A stretch of 64,000 nt of DNA from Pyropia yezoensis (lineage: Eukaryota > Rhodophyta > Bangiophyceae > Bangiales > Bangiaceae): positions 17,593,346 through 17,657,345 of the forward strand of contig CM020618.1 of the NCBI GenBank assembly GCA_009829735.1, written 5' to 3'. Both the position numbers and the translations under genes were made by a program. Below the pieces are notes generated by a model. It did not search any database, was not told where the DNA came from, and saw only the letters and a list, made by a program, of their open reading frames with translations. Of this stretch, positions 29,392-39,636 are shown piece after piece (position 1 is the first letter of the stretch; every line of letters starts with the position of its first letter).

Positions 29392-31842
29392 ATGATGTCC
29401 TATCCCCAGGTGCTTGAAGAGGAGGAAGACCTCCTGATCGGGGAGGAGATGGAGGACGACGCGCCTGTCGGTCCCGACGCCGCACGTTACGGGGTGAGCT
29501 CGTCTGACGACGACGGGCCTGCGGTGTCCGTCCGTCTGTCGGCCGGAGGACTGTCGTCCGTGTGCAGCGGCACGACGGTGCCGTCGGCCGGAGGTCAACC
29601 CGGCGGTCAACCGCGCGTGGCGGCTTCTGCCCCCTCTCTGCCGGCTGCCCGGATGGAGCCTGGTGCCGGTGCCGGCTCACCGCAGGTACCTCAAGATGGT
29701 CCGCCCTGCGGCGGAGGTGGCGACCCGCAGCCGACTCCGGCTGGTCAAGGGGGTCCGGGGGTCCGGGCGGTGACTCCTCGAGGCGGTCCCGACGTTGACG
29801 CGGGTGATGGTGGCGGTGCGACACCCGGTGCGGTGGGTCAAGACGGTGCGGGTGTCCGCACGGCCGGGGCTCCGGCTCCGGAGGCTGTCCAAGTGCCTTC
29901 CACTTCCGAGGCGGGGGCTACGCCGACGGGTGGTGCCGGCGCCGGTACCATACCTGCGGTGCCGCGGGTGTCGAGCGGTCAAGACGCTCCTTCTCCCATG
30001 GCGGTTGACACCGGGAGTTACTCCGGGCGGGCGCCCGCCCTTCTTCTTCCTCCTCGGCCTCGTCCATCTCCGACGTCGGCCCCTCTGCCGGTGGTGCGTC
30101 CCCCGGCGCCCCCGATTCTTCCTGGTCCTGCCCGGGTTGCCCCGTTGGGTGGCGGCGTCGCCGTGGCGGCGGGTCAACCCGCCATGTCGGTGTCCAACTT
30201 GGTGGCTCGGGTTCGAGGCCTCACGGTGCAAGAGTCGATGGAGTCCGATGGGCGTATGCGGGTGGACTTCCACCTGGTGCATCCCCGTGGAGAATCCTCC
30301 CGGCGCGTCAAGGTGGACCCGTGCTGGGAGCGGGAGTTGGTGCGGCTGGTCAACCAGCCGAACGCGGTCCGGGTGGAACACCATTGGATCCTGAGTCAGC
30401 CGGACGACCGGCATGCGCAGCTCTGGCGCACCCGGGTGGGACGGGGTGAGGTCTACCTCGACCCCAACTTCGGGGTCTGCGACTTGATTGCCCCCGCGTT
30501 GCCGCGGGAGATTGACTACCCGGCTAGTGCTCGGGGGATTGCGGCGGCGGCGGAGCCGGTTGCGTTTGGGGAGACGGTGAGCCGTACCGGTCGGTATCCC
30601 GACTTTGACTACTACCCGGGGGAACCCCCGTATCTGTCGTTGACGGCTCCCTACCCGCCCATGGCGGGGTTGAAGTCGGCGTCGAGTTGGCGACGTAACC
30701 ATGGTGTCATGGCCGATGCGTTCCGCACGGATATAACGTGTGCGTTGCAGACCGGCAACGGTCGTGCTCCGGTATACACTCCCGTGCGCCCGCAGCTATG
30801 GCAGGAGGGGTGGGAACCCGCCCCTGCTTTCCGGTTTGACACCGGCTCCTGCCTTCGCTACTTCGGGAGTGTGTTGGCCTCGCGACCGGTCCACCCGTTG
30901 CAGGGTACCTTCACCCTTGAGGTTACCCTCGGGCAGGCTTCATCCTTCTTGCTGTCCGTCCGCCGGCAGGGTCGTCTGTTTCATCTTCCGACGGGTGTCC
31001 GTCGGCACATCGCGCAGTTGGGCGTGGATCTGATAGCCGCCAAGACCGGGTTGGCCCGGGAGTTCGAAGCCCTGCTGGCTGTTCACGATGCCGTGAACTG
31101 GGCTGGGGTGTTGGACCTTCCCCCGTACCGGGACCCGCAGGCTGGGGCTTCCCCCTTGCCTCGTCACTCGTTGCGTGTCCGGCGTACTCAGCCGGGTGAG
31201 CCCAGTTGCCATGGGTGGGCATCCACCGAGGCTGTTGCTGACCTGGGTATTCCCATGGTTATCCATGACCCTCTTCAGGTCCTTGCTCCGTGGTTCGGTA
31301 ACCCGATGCCGGCGGCGGTAGGCCGTCGTCCCCGAGAGTGGGGCTCTGTGGGTGGGGAGCGTGAGGTGTCCCGTCGTCGGGCGGAGTACCGCCGTGGTTA
31401 CGGTGGAGCCCCTTCGGTAGGGTCCTACCGGGCCTCGTATCAGGTGCCACCGGCTCCGGTGGTAGCCGTGTCGGCTCCTGTGGCTCCTCTGGCTGCGCCA
31501 GTGTCACCTCCCGCCCCTGTCCTACATGACGGGGGTCCCCGTCTCTGGTATGAAGGCGTTGACGCCCTTGTTACCCGCGCAATGCGTGGGGGTCTCTCTG
31601 TTAGCTGGGGGGATATCCCCCCAGGTGCTGCGCTGGTTGGGTCAGCGCGTTGCTTCGGTGGCGTGCTGGACCGCCTCCAGAAAGCTCTGGAGGACGTGGA
31701 GGCTGGCCGCAGCACCCTCGTCCAGCTATGCACCGAGGTAACTCGGGTGGTCGACCGTCGTGACGTTGCCGACCGGTGGAGCACGGAGGTCTACGCGCTT
31801 ACGCGTGAGTGGCCTCCCTCGGGCAGTGGGTCTACCCACTGA
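29392..31842 (+). CDS. Antisense ORF protein of E2 (816 aa), unknown function
   Basis: Same protein as 4653-7169 in E1. Two adjacent ATGs at 29392 and 29395; the second aligns with E1's start and is the only one in the other assembled copy. Acidic N-terminus (EEMEDDAPVG, SSSDDDGPA), Gly/Pro/Ala-rich linker, then the conserved core (HHWILSQPDDRHAQLWR, SASSWRRNHGVMAD, SVRRQGRLFHLPTGVRRH) and the final block (VSWGDIPPGAALVG, ADRWSTEVYA). It differs from E1 chiefly at third codon positions in the core, while the linker is more variable. Convergent with pol, 480 bp apart. No recognised domain; expression would be from the LTR TATAAA at 28637 if that site works. Confidence 0.85.
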   Translation: MMSYPQVLEEEEDLLIGEEMEDDAPVGPDAARYGVSSSDDDGPAVSVRLSAGGLSSVCSGTTVPSAGGQPGGQPRVAASAPSLPAARMEPGAGAGSPQVPQDGPPCGGGGDPQPTPAGQGGPGVRAVTPRGGPDVDAGDGGGATPGAVGQDGAGVRTAGAPAPEAVQVPSTSEAGATPTGGAGAGTIPAVPRVSSGQDAPSPMAVDTGSYSGRAPALLLPPRPRPSPTSAPLPVVRPPAPPILPGPARVAPLGGGVAVAAGQPAMSVSNLVARVRGLTVQESMESDGRMRVDFHLVHPRGESSRRVKVDPCWERELVRLVNQPNAVRVEHHWILSQPDDRHAQLWRTRVGRGEVYLDPNFGVCDLIAPALPREIDYPASARGIAAAAEPVAFGETVSRTGRYPDFDYYPGEPPYLSLTAPYPPMAGLKSASSWRRNHGVMADAFRTDITCALQTGNGRAPVYTPVRPQLWQEGWEPAPAFRFDTGSCLRYFGSVLASRPVHPLQGTFTLEVTLGQASSFLLSVRRQGRLFHLPTGVRRHIAQLGVDLIAAKTGLAREFEALLAVHDAVNWAGVLDLPPYRDPQAGASPLPRHSLRVRRTQPGEPSCHGWASTEAVADLGIPMVIHDPLQVLAPWFGNPMPAAVGRRPREWGSVGGEREVSRRRAEYRRGYGGAPSVGSYRASYQVPPAPVVAVSAPVAPLAAPVSPPAPVLHDGGPRLWYEGVDALVTRAMRGGLSVSWGDIPPGAALVGSARCFGGVLDRLQKALEDVEAGRSTLVQLCTEVTRVVDRRDVADRWSTEVYALTREWPPSGSGSTH

Positions 31843-32322
31843 GGAGTGCTATTGTTTGTGCGGGAGAGGGCCCCGGCAACCCTTATGGTAGCCGGGTAGT
31901 AGTGAGTATAAACTCATCCCCCGCTGGGGGCATTGCTTGCCTCTGTTTGCTGCCCTGGGGAGTACCCCTTCTGGCTCAGTGGTGCCTTGCCTCCCGTCCA
32001 ACTTCTTCCGGTTGGTTCATGCTTGGGGAGGTTATCCTCCCTCACTTTGTGTCTTGGCTTGGGGAGGTCATCCTCCCGTGTAAGCTCCCTAGTTACTTCG
32101 ATATTATCGGAGTTAGCCTTTACCTTTAAGTTAACTTATTGAAGTTCAGGTTTTTACTTAGTTACCTAAGCTTAGCTCTACTTAGTTACCTAAGCTTGGT
32201 TCGACTTAGAAATCTAAGTCTGATTTGACTTAGAAACCTAAGTCTGCCGTACCCACGTCACACCCTACTTAGTAGGTATAAGCCTCACCCCCCAACAGCC
32301 GAAGTCGGTGTCGGTTGGGTTG
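31843..32322. promoter_or_regulatory. Convergent 3' region of E2 with hairpin array
   Basis: Counterpart of 7170-7645. The CTTAG...CTAAG hairpin array lies at 32156-32282. Conservation with E1 is high although it codes for nothing, which argues for a function at RNA or DNA level. Confidence 0.5.
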
Positions 32323-35300
32323 TTACAGTAGGCGTCGTCGCCTCATGTAAGGCATGAGTAGTTGGCGGGGTATATTCGCCGCCTGTTCCCAGGTGGGTGA
32401 GTCGTATCCGACCCACATAACCTTGACGTACCAGGGTCCTGGTATGTCCGGGTCGGTGTGTCCGACCACGCTCTCTACTTGGTATGGAATCCCATCCGGT
32501 CCCACCGGGTCATCCGACCGGTGGGTTGTAAGAGCTTCATGTAGCAACCCAGCCGGTACCGGCTGAGGCTGTTCCGGCTTCGGAGCAGGTGTGACATCAT
32601 TCATACTGATGCGTTGGATCTCCGTATCGGAGTGTAAGATAACAGAGTGGTCATCTCTGTGGAGGATCTGGTACGGTCCCTTGACCGGTTGCATAAGCTT
32701 GTTCCCTCGGAACTTCTGGTGTCTGATATAGACCCAGTCACCTGTTACCAGGGTTGCGTTGCGCACCCGTAGTCGGGCGTCGAAGTTCTTCTTATACCGA
32801 AGTTGTGTTCTGTCAAGGGCACCCTTGAGCTTAGGAATCATCCACGATAGCTTGGCCAACCAAGCTAGGTGGATGCGTTCGGCGGGTCGGCCCTTCGGTG
32901 TATCATACCGAGTGCACCTGCCGGGTGGCAGCGTCAAGTTACCGACGCCTAGTGGCATGACCCACTCCAGCGGAGCAATGTTTGTGCTCCGATGTGGCCT
33001 GGCATTGTATGCCAGGGTGAGTACGGACAGAAGCCTGTCCCAAGTGTTCGTGTGCTCGGCCACGTAGCACTGTAGCATCTTGACGATGGTGCGGTTGAAC
33101 CGCTCCACCTGCCCGTTGGACTGCGGGTGGTAGTCGGATGCCCGACGTGGTTCGATACCGAACATGCCCAGGACCTTTGTGCAGAATGCCGACGTAAGGT
33201 TTGCTCCGTTATCGGAGAGGAGTTGCTTCATGACTCCGTATGCACTGATCCAGTGGTCAACCACTGCGTTCATGATCGTGTATGCCGTATCATTCGGGAT
33301 GGCTGCCGCTCTTGACAGCTTAGTGAATCGGTCAGACATGACCAGGATGTACCTGTTCCCTTCTTCCGTTATCGGAAGTGGCCCGAGTATGTCGATAGCG
33401 ACTTGCTCGTTGGGCCCATCAGGTGGGAATAGCTTCATGGCAGACGCCCGCCTATGTAGACTCATGCGGTTACGTGCACAGGGGTGGCATCCCCGTACGT
33501 GGTCGACCACGTCGACGGCCATTGCTGGCCAGTAGAAGAACCTTCGCATTGCTGCGAACATACGTGAACCCCCCGGGTGTCCGGCTGTAGGGTTCTCATG
33601 TTCTCGTTTCATGACGGCTTGCCGTAAGGACACGGGAACCACGACTTGATGTCGTCCATCGGCGGGTGCCCGCCGGTATATGAGTCCGTCTTCGTTCTCG
33701 GAGAAGATGCCGGCCGTACCGGCCAGGAGGTTAGCACGATGACGTCTACAGTCATCGTCGTTGGCCTGTGCCTCGCGGAAGTCCGCGAGGGTCAATGGGC
33801 ACGCAAGGTGTGCCATGGTATGGTCAGCCATACCCTGGGTAGCATTACCCACCATGCACACCGGTACTACCGGGATGTCCTCGTCCACCGGGCGGGTATC
33901 CCCGCTCGGGGTGTCGAGTCGAGACAACGCGTCTCCGAGGTGGTGGGTTGACCCAGCCTTATACACCGTGCGGTAGTCGTGCTCGGCCATCTTCAGCCTC
34001 CATCGGGCTAGCCTCCCATGGCTATCGGAATCCTTGTCACCAAGGTTGAGGAGCCATCGTAGGGGTTCGTGGTCGGACCTCACGATGAACCTGGAGCCCT
34101 CCAGGTATGGACGGAGCAGTTGCACTGCCCATATAACTCCGAGGCATTCACGCTCGGTGGCACTATAGTTCCGCTCAGCCGGGTTGAGTGTCCGGCTGAA
34201 GTACCCTACCGGACGTAGGTCCGGGATAACGTTGTCGGTACCGATCAACGTCTCTCCCTGTAACAGGGTGCATCCCACTTGTGTATCACACGCATCGACA
34301 TCGATGACGAAGGTACCCCGTCTATGCGGTAACGCAAGGACGGGTGGGGCTAGTAGGGTTCGCTTCAGCGACTCGAATGCCTCCTCTTCGCTAGGCGAAG
34401 GGGGTTGGAGTACCTTGGGTAAGGTACTGCTCGTAAGAACCGTTAACGGTTTAGCTATCCGAGCGAAGTCCTTGACGAACCGTCGGTATACATTGCACAT
34501 TCCCAGGAAGCTCTTGAGCTGCGTCTGGGTGTTAGGGAATCGGGCATCCCGGAGTGCCCGGGTATTGGCTTCGAGTACCCCTAGTTTACCAGGGGTTATC
34601 TGGTGGCCCAGATACTCGACCGTCTGTTGGAAGAAGGCGCACTTCTTCAGACGCAGGGTTACCCCGGCGTTCCTCAAGAGGGTGAGTACCTCGTCCACAT
34701 GTTGCACATGGTCATCCATGCTACGCGAGAAGACGATGACGTCATCGAGGTACACTAGGCAGCTACGCCACTTCACCCCCGACAGTATGATGTCGATAGC
34801 CCGCTGGAATGTAGCGGGGGCGTTGGACAATCCGAAGGGCATCCTTAGGAACTCGTACACTCCACTGTGACAGACGAATGCCGTCTTGGGGATATCCTCG
34901 TCCGCCACCGGGATCTGCCAGTATCCGGCATTGCAGTCGATGGTGGTAAACACCGTAGCCTCCCCCAGGGAGTCGATGCATTCATCCATCCTTGGTAAAG
35001 GGTATGAGTCCTTCTTGGTAACCAAGTTGAGGCGTCGATAATCGATGCAAAACCGAGGGGTTTGATCCTTCTTCGGCACAATAACGACTGGGGCACCCCA
35101 TTCCGACATCGAAGGTCGGATCACCTTAGCTTCACTCATCCTCTTCACTTCTCCATCAACGATCTCTCGTTGCATAGGTCCCGCTCGGTGCGGTTGTGAG
35201 CGGGCGGGTCGTGCGCCTGGTACCAGGTCTATACGATGTTGGGTTGCCCCAATGGTCCCCAAGGCCCCGCCTGTCCACATAACGTCATGCTTTCTTAGCA

Positions 35301-36489
35301 TCCGTCGTACCCCTTCGGCTACCGAAGGGGGAAGGTGGTCGAGGTCAGCCTCGGCCAGTGCCTTCAAGGCCTCTTGGTCCTTTGGCGGCAGGTCCGCCGG
35401 AGCCGCCGATGGGTTAGGCTTCCCGTCATCGGTTTGCTGTCGCTCGGTGGTCTCGGCGACCGCCAGTACTTCAAGTGGTTCCACTTGACCTTCCTTATCA
35501 GGGGTAAGGATATCTCCTTCGTAGAGTTCGGCAATCCCGAGGATAGTTCCCTTCGGGAGGGTGACTGCCTTACGGCGATAGTTCGCCATCACTAGGAGGG
35601 ACGACCCTCCTGCTGGGAGGTCTATGAGACCGTTGGCCATGGTCAACCCCTGGCGCTTGTACGTCCGTAGGTTGGACTGGACTCTGCAGATGCCTGCGAG
35701 GTCGCAGTTAACCGGGAGGACTGTCTCTGACAACGGCTCAAAGCGAGTTCGCTTGGCCAACCGAAGTGTCTTCGGCTCGACGCTTGCGTACACCTCAGCC
35801 ACGTTAACGTGGCTTCCTTGTAGCGTCAGGTCCCTGACGATAGCCGTGTGTCCTCGCTTCGTCCCGTCGGCTTCTTGAAGCTCGACGGTCCTCCGGCCTG
35901 GCCGGATTGCATCAACGTGAACGTTGATGAAGGTGCACCCCAGTATGCAGGGCACCGATAGCGTTTCACATACCAGGAAGTCAACTTCCGTGGTGAGATC
36001 CCCGATGGTAACCTGCAGCGACATCGCTGCGGTCGTACGAATGAGTCGACCATTCGCGTCCTTGATGGTGGGTCCCCGAGTCACTCTGACTCGTGGAAGC
36101 CACTTGTCCGGGAGGGTATCCTTCCGGATAAGGTTGGGTCCAGCCCCTGTGTCCAGTACAGGGTAGTACGATCGTGTCGACTGGGGGTCAACCCCCAGTG
36201 TGGCTGATACCTTGAAGTTCTCCAAGGTAAACAACACATGTCCTACACCGATATCCGGTGTAGCTCGGGCATCCTGAACAGGGCCCTTGTCTGGTTCAAC
36301 GTGACGGGGCTTCCCGTCCTCTCCTCCCAACCTTGGAGGTTGGTCATCAATCCCCTGACGCCGTGTCGTCGGGGCCGGAAGGTGTACCCGGGGGTTGATG
36401 CGGCGTCGGCTCAACCGCGCTCTCCGTGGGGCTTTCCCCGCGGCACTCCGGGGTGGCTTGCTTGGGTAACCCCAGCGCCCCCCGGTCAT
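32323..36489 (-). CDS. pol: E2 Pol polyprotein (1388 aa), intact
   Basis: Same layout as E1 Pol: DTGAG protease (113-117), RT with YLDD, RNase H, integrase and chromodomain. All integrase acidic residues are present (DILGPLP, LLSDNG, GQVERFNR), giving D-35-E spacing. The chromodomain has WYVKVMWVGYDSPTWEQAANIP, with the aromatic Trp that E1 has lost (Arg there). Starts with ATG at 36489, 8 nt after the gag stop. The predicted protein is identical to that at 42568-46734, as expected if both are the same locus. Confidence 0.93.
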   Translation of the reverse strand: MTGGRWGYPSKPPRSAAGKAPRRARLSRRRINPRVHLPAPTTRRQGIDDQPPRLGGEDGKPRHVEPDKGPVQDARATPDIGVGHVLFTLENFKVSATLGVDPQSTRSYYPVLDTGAGPNLIRKDTLPDKWLPRVRVTRGPTIKDANGRLIRTTAAMSLQVTIGDLTTEVDFLVCETLSVPCILGCTFINVHVDAIRPGRRTVELQEADGTKRGHTAIVRDLTLQGSHVNVAEVYASVEPKTLRLAKRTRFEPLSETVLPVNCDLAGICRVQSNLRTYKRQGLTMANGLIDLPAGGSSLLVMANYRRKAVTLPKGTILGIAELYEGDILTPDKEGQVEPLEVLAVAETTERQQTDDGKPNPSAAPADLPPKDQEALKALAEADLDHLPPSVAEGVRRMLRKHDVMWTGGALGTIGATQHRIDLVPGARPARSQPHRAGPMQREIVDGEVKRMSEAKVIRPSMSEWGAPVVIVPKKDQTPRFCIDYRRLNLVTKKDSYPLPRMDECIDSLGEATVFTTIDCNAGYWQIPVADEDIPKTAFVCHSGVYEFLRMPFGLSNAPATFQRAIDIILSGVKWRSCLVYLDDVIVFSRSMDDHVQHVDEVLTLLRNAGVTLRLKKCAFFQQTVEYLGHQITPGKLGVLEANTRALRDARFPNTQTQLKSFLGMCNVYRRFVKDFARIAKPLTVLTSSTLPKVLQPPSPSEEEAFESLKRTLLAPPVLALPHRRGTFVIDVDACDTQVGCTLLQGETLIGTDNVIPDLRPVGYFSRTLNPAERNYSATERECLGVIWAVQLLRPYLEGSRFIVRSDHEPLRWLLNLGDKDSDSHGRLARWRLKMAEHDYRTVYKAGSTHHLGDALSRLDTPSGDTRPVDEDIPVVPVCMVGNATQGMADHTMAHLACPLTLADFREAQANDDDCRRHRANLLAGTAGIFSENEDGLIYRRAPADGRHQVVVPVSLRQAVMKREHENPTAGHPGGSRMFAAMRRFFYWPAMAVDVVDHVRGCHPCARNRMSLHRRASAMKLFPPDGPNEQVAIDILGPLPITEEGNRYILVMSDRFTKLSRAAAIPNDTAYTIMNAVVDHWISAYGVMKQLLSDNGANLTSAFCTKVLGMFGIEPRRASDYHPQSNGQVERFNRTIVKMLQCYVAEHTNTWDRLLSVLTLAYNARPHRSTNIAPLEWVMPLGVGNLTLPPGRCTRYDTPKGRPAERIHLAWLAKLSWMIPKLKGALDRTQLRYKKNFDARLRVRNATLVTGDWVYIRHQKFRGNKLMQPVKGPYQILHRDDHSVILHSDTEIQRISMNDVTPAPKPEQPQPVPAGLLHEALTTHRSDDPVGPDGIPYQVESVVGHTDPDIPGPWYVKVMWVGYDSPTWEQAANIPRQLLMPYMRRRRLL

Positions 36490-36497
36490 CCTTCCTC

Positions 36498-38680
36498 TTA
36501 CTCGTTTCCCGCCCTTGGTAGGGTGCTGTCCGCCGGGACATCCGGCTGAGGAGGTGCCCCCTCGACGGCCAGTACTCCACCTGGAGCTGGCTGCCTACCC
36601 GGTGCGGGTCCGGGTGCTCGGGCGGGATATCCCCCAGTAGATGCCTTGCGTTGCGCCGCTGCCCGCCGAGACTCCTCGGGGATGAGTGGGCAGGAAGACA
36701 CCCAGTGCTGGGGATCCCCACACAACATACACCCGGACGTGCCGGTCCCCCCTTGAGTTCGCATCGGGGTAGCCCCGTAGCCACGGTTGCCTCCCTCGGG
36801 CGCCCGAGTGCCTGCTCCCTGGTAGGCCTTGGGTCCTTGGGTCAACCAGAACATGGATTCCCCCAACCGGCTGGGTCGGCCCGCAATCTGCGGAGGTGCC
36901 TCCGTGCGCACCGCCCATGTTGGCAAGGGTTGGTGAGGGTTACCCGTCACCGGGGAGTACCCCGTAGTCCGCACATACGGGACGCGCCGTCCCGTGCCTT
37001 CGTTGACCTGGAACTGGGTTCCAGCCGGGGCGATGTACGCTACCGTACCATGTTCATCAATCACCGGCGTCGCCGGCAGCAACAGGTGGCCCTGTTGGTC
37101 GACTAGAGGGTCATCCTCACCAATAGGGGTATGTTCGGTCGCCACCAGTACTGGTGCGGCCTTACGTTCCACCTTCTCTTGCCTCGGTACCGGGGTAAGA
37201 CTGGGCTTGCCTCCCTCACCCTTGGGCTTCGGGGCCAAGGCACACTCCGGGTGTACAACCCGGTAGGCGTCCCCTAGGGACTTGCACATATGCATCAGTC
37301 GACTGAAGTTCGTCCGTGCCGTGTTGGCGCCCCGTGCGGATATCCGCACGTAGTTGGGTACTCCTGCGAACAGGATGGCCCGTAGCTCCCCTTCTCCGAG
37401 GAGCTTCCCCAGCTCGTAGTCGAGCTCTTGGATCCGGCGTCCAAACATCTCCTCATCCTCCCAGGACTGGGCGGTGGCAGTGCGAAGGGCCCGATAGTGG
37501 TCCTCGCACTTGTCCTCACTGAGGTAGCTGCTCAGCAGCTCCTTCAATATCCCACGGTAATCCATGGGGGTGGCCGCGACCCTCATTCCGGCATCGGGGA
37601 TGCCTGGCGAAGAATGCCTCGCACCTGTTCATCAACAAAGAACGGGAGGATCTCCAGAGCCAGCCCCTCGTTAACGAGCGCCTTGTCTGCGGCTGCCTTG
37701 AAGCTAGTCAAGAAGCCGATGACTGCCAACGGGCGTCCGTTCGGCCCCCCGAACATAGGGACTCCCTTCATAAGGGGTCTGCATAGAGCGGATCGCCCGA
37801 TGCGACGTATTACGCATCGATTCCGATACGGTGGTAGAGCGGTCCTCCAAACGATAACGTTCCGGAGTAAGAACCGACCGGAAGACCTCGTTGACGATCT
37901 CCGTGTCAGCGTCCTGGATATCCAGTCGCTTAGCCAGTTGATGAGCGAACTCATCGGACTCCATCCGCTTCAGTAGGCTCGCAGTTACCTGCGCGGTCAT
38001 AGCTTCCACCACTGGAAGATGGTACTTCAGGCGTCGGCACCTCGGGAACCCGAGTTGCCTGGCCTCCTTTCGTCGTGGGGGTACTGCGAGAGGGTACCTC
38101 CTCCCCCAATAACCGACTCTCCCCCGGCGTACGTATCCGCCGGGTCGTGTCCGCGGAGTCCGCTTCGGGTGCTCCGAGCGTATCGCTCCGTGTGACTCCG
38201 TTCCAATTCTGCCGACGAGTCGGACCCATACCCCATTGTGTCCGGGGGTTGTCCAGGAGTAGCAACACCGGGTTGACCCTGGTGGACTCCGAAAGTAGTC
38301 CGGCCGGTTCGAACCGTACCGGTGTGGGAGGAACACGACGGGGTCCCGTCGTGTGCCGTGTTGACATCAACACTGCCATTGCGTCCTCCGTCCGATCTTG
38401 ACGGGCGTCGAGCCCGGAAAAACCGGGCCTCGATGCGGGCCAATGATGCCATCAGGGAATCCCCTGGTGAAGGAGGCGGCGGAGTGAGGTCGGTCGACGA
38501 CAGTTGAGGCGGGCCCCGCTCCTGCCGTCCGAGCCGTGCCAAACGTCGATCCGGCACCGGAAAGCATTGGCGTCTCAATGTTATCGATCGGGTTCCCGAT
38601 CCGGTTCCCGTAGTCACCTCCGGGGTCGGCGTCGACGCCGATCCGTCATCTTGAACGTTCCCCGTCTCTTGGGTAGACAT
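36498..38680 (-). pseudogene. gag: E2 Gag as read at the left contig end, frames broken
   Basis: The same gag as 46743-48926, but with about eight single-base gains or losses, all in homopolymer runs and all in the last 1.2 kb before the gap (for example near 37587, 37774, 38016, 38068, 38270, 38418). The clean copy shows that these are most likely consensus errors at a contig end and not biological damage. Confidence 0.85.
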
Positions 38681-38740
38681 GGTCACAATCAGTCAACCGA
38701 CGTATCAATCACCACGAACAAGAGAGCGAGGGGGTAGATT

Positions 38741-39240
38741 NNNNNNNNNNNNNNNNNNNNNNNNNNNNNNNNNNNNNNNNNNNNNNNNNNNNNNNNNNNN
38801 NNNNNNNNNNNNNNNNNNNNNNNNNNNNNNNNNNNNNNNNNNNNNNNNNNNNNNNNNNNNNNNNNNNNNNNNNNNNNNNNNNNNNNNNNNNNNNNNNNNN
38901 NNNNNNNNNNNNNNNNNNNNNNNNNNNNNNNNNNNNNNNNNNNNNNNNNNNNNNNNNNNNNNNNNNNNNNNNNNNNNNNNNNNNNNNNNNNNNNNNNNNN
39001 NNNNNNNNNNNNNNNNNNNNNNNNNNNNNNNNNNNNNNNNNNNNNNNNNNNNNNNNNNNNNNNNNNNNNNNNNNNNNNNNNNNNNNNNNNNNNNNNNNNN
39101 NNNNNNNNNNNNNNNNNNNNNNNNNNNNNNNNNNNNNNNNNNNNNNNNNNNNNNNNNNNNNNNNNNNNNNNNNNNNNNNNNNNNNNNNNNNNNNNNNNNN
39201 NNNNNNNNNNNNNNNNNNNNNNNNNNNNNNNNNNNNNNNN
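38741..39240. other. Assembly gap, 500 N
   Basis: Exactly 500 N, the size of a placeholder gap. Sequence on either side belongs to the same element but is out of order: gag leader on the left, antisense-ORF leader on the right. Confidence 0.98.
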
Positions 39241-39636
39241 GGACCGTTAAATTCCCGATGCGGGTTGCTGTTCACGCCCCCCTTTCCGAGGGTGGTGCAA
39301 GCGGATCCGCCACAGGTGCCTGGTGGTAGGGGGGCCCCTCTCGTGTGGACGATTGAGTGGGGGGCGGGGGCTGCCCGCGTTGCGTGGGGGCGGTTGGGGT
39401 GACCCCCCTTACTTACCCCGTGTGTGGGTGTGGCCCCGTCCCGCCCAGGTGCCTGGGTGGAGCGCGGTCGTAGCCCCGTGGGGCGCGGGTCGACCCGCGT
39501 GCCTGCGGCGCTTCTCGTGGCCGTTTGTGGTCATAAGCGCGGGTGTCCGCGCTTCCCTGGCTCGTCCCGGTTATCCCACCGTACCGGGTTGTAGCCGTCG
39601 ACGGCTTGTGGGCGCGGGGACTCCGCACCCGTTATC

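Noticed and set aside
38741..39329. Frames reading through the N run
   Set aside because: They are artefacts of unknown bases and carry no information.
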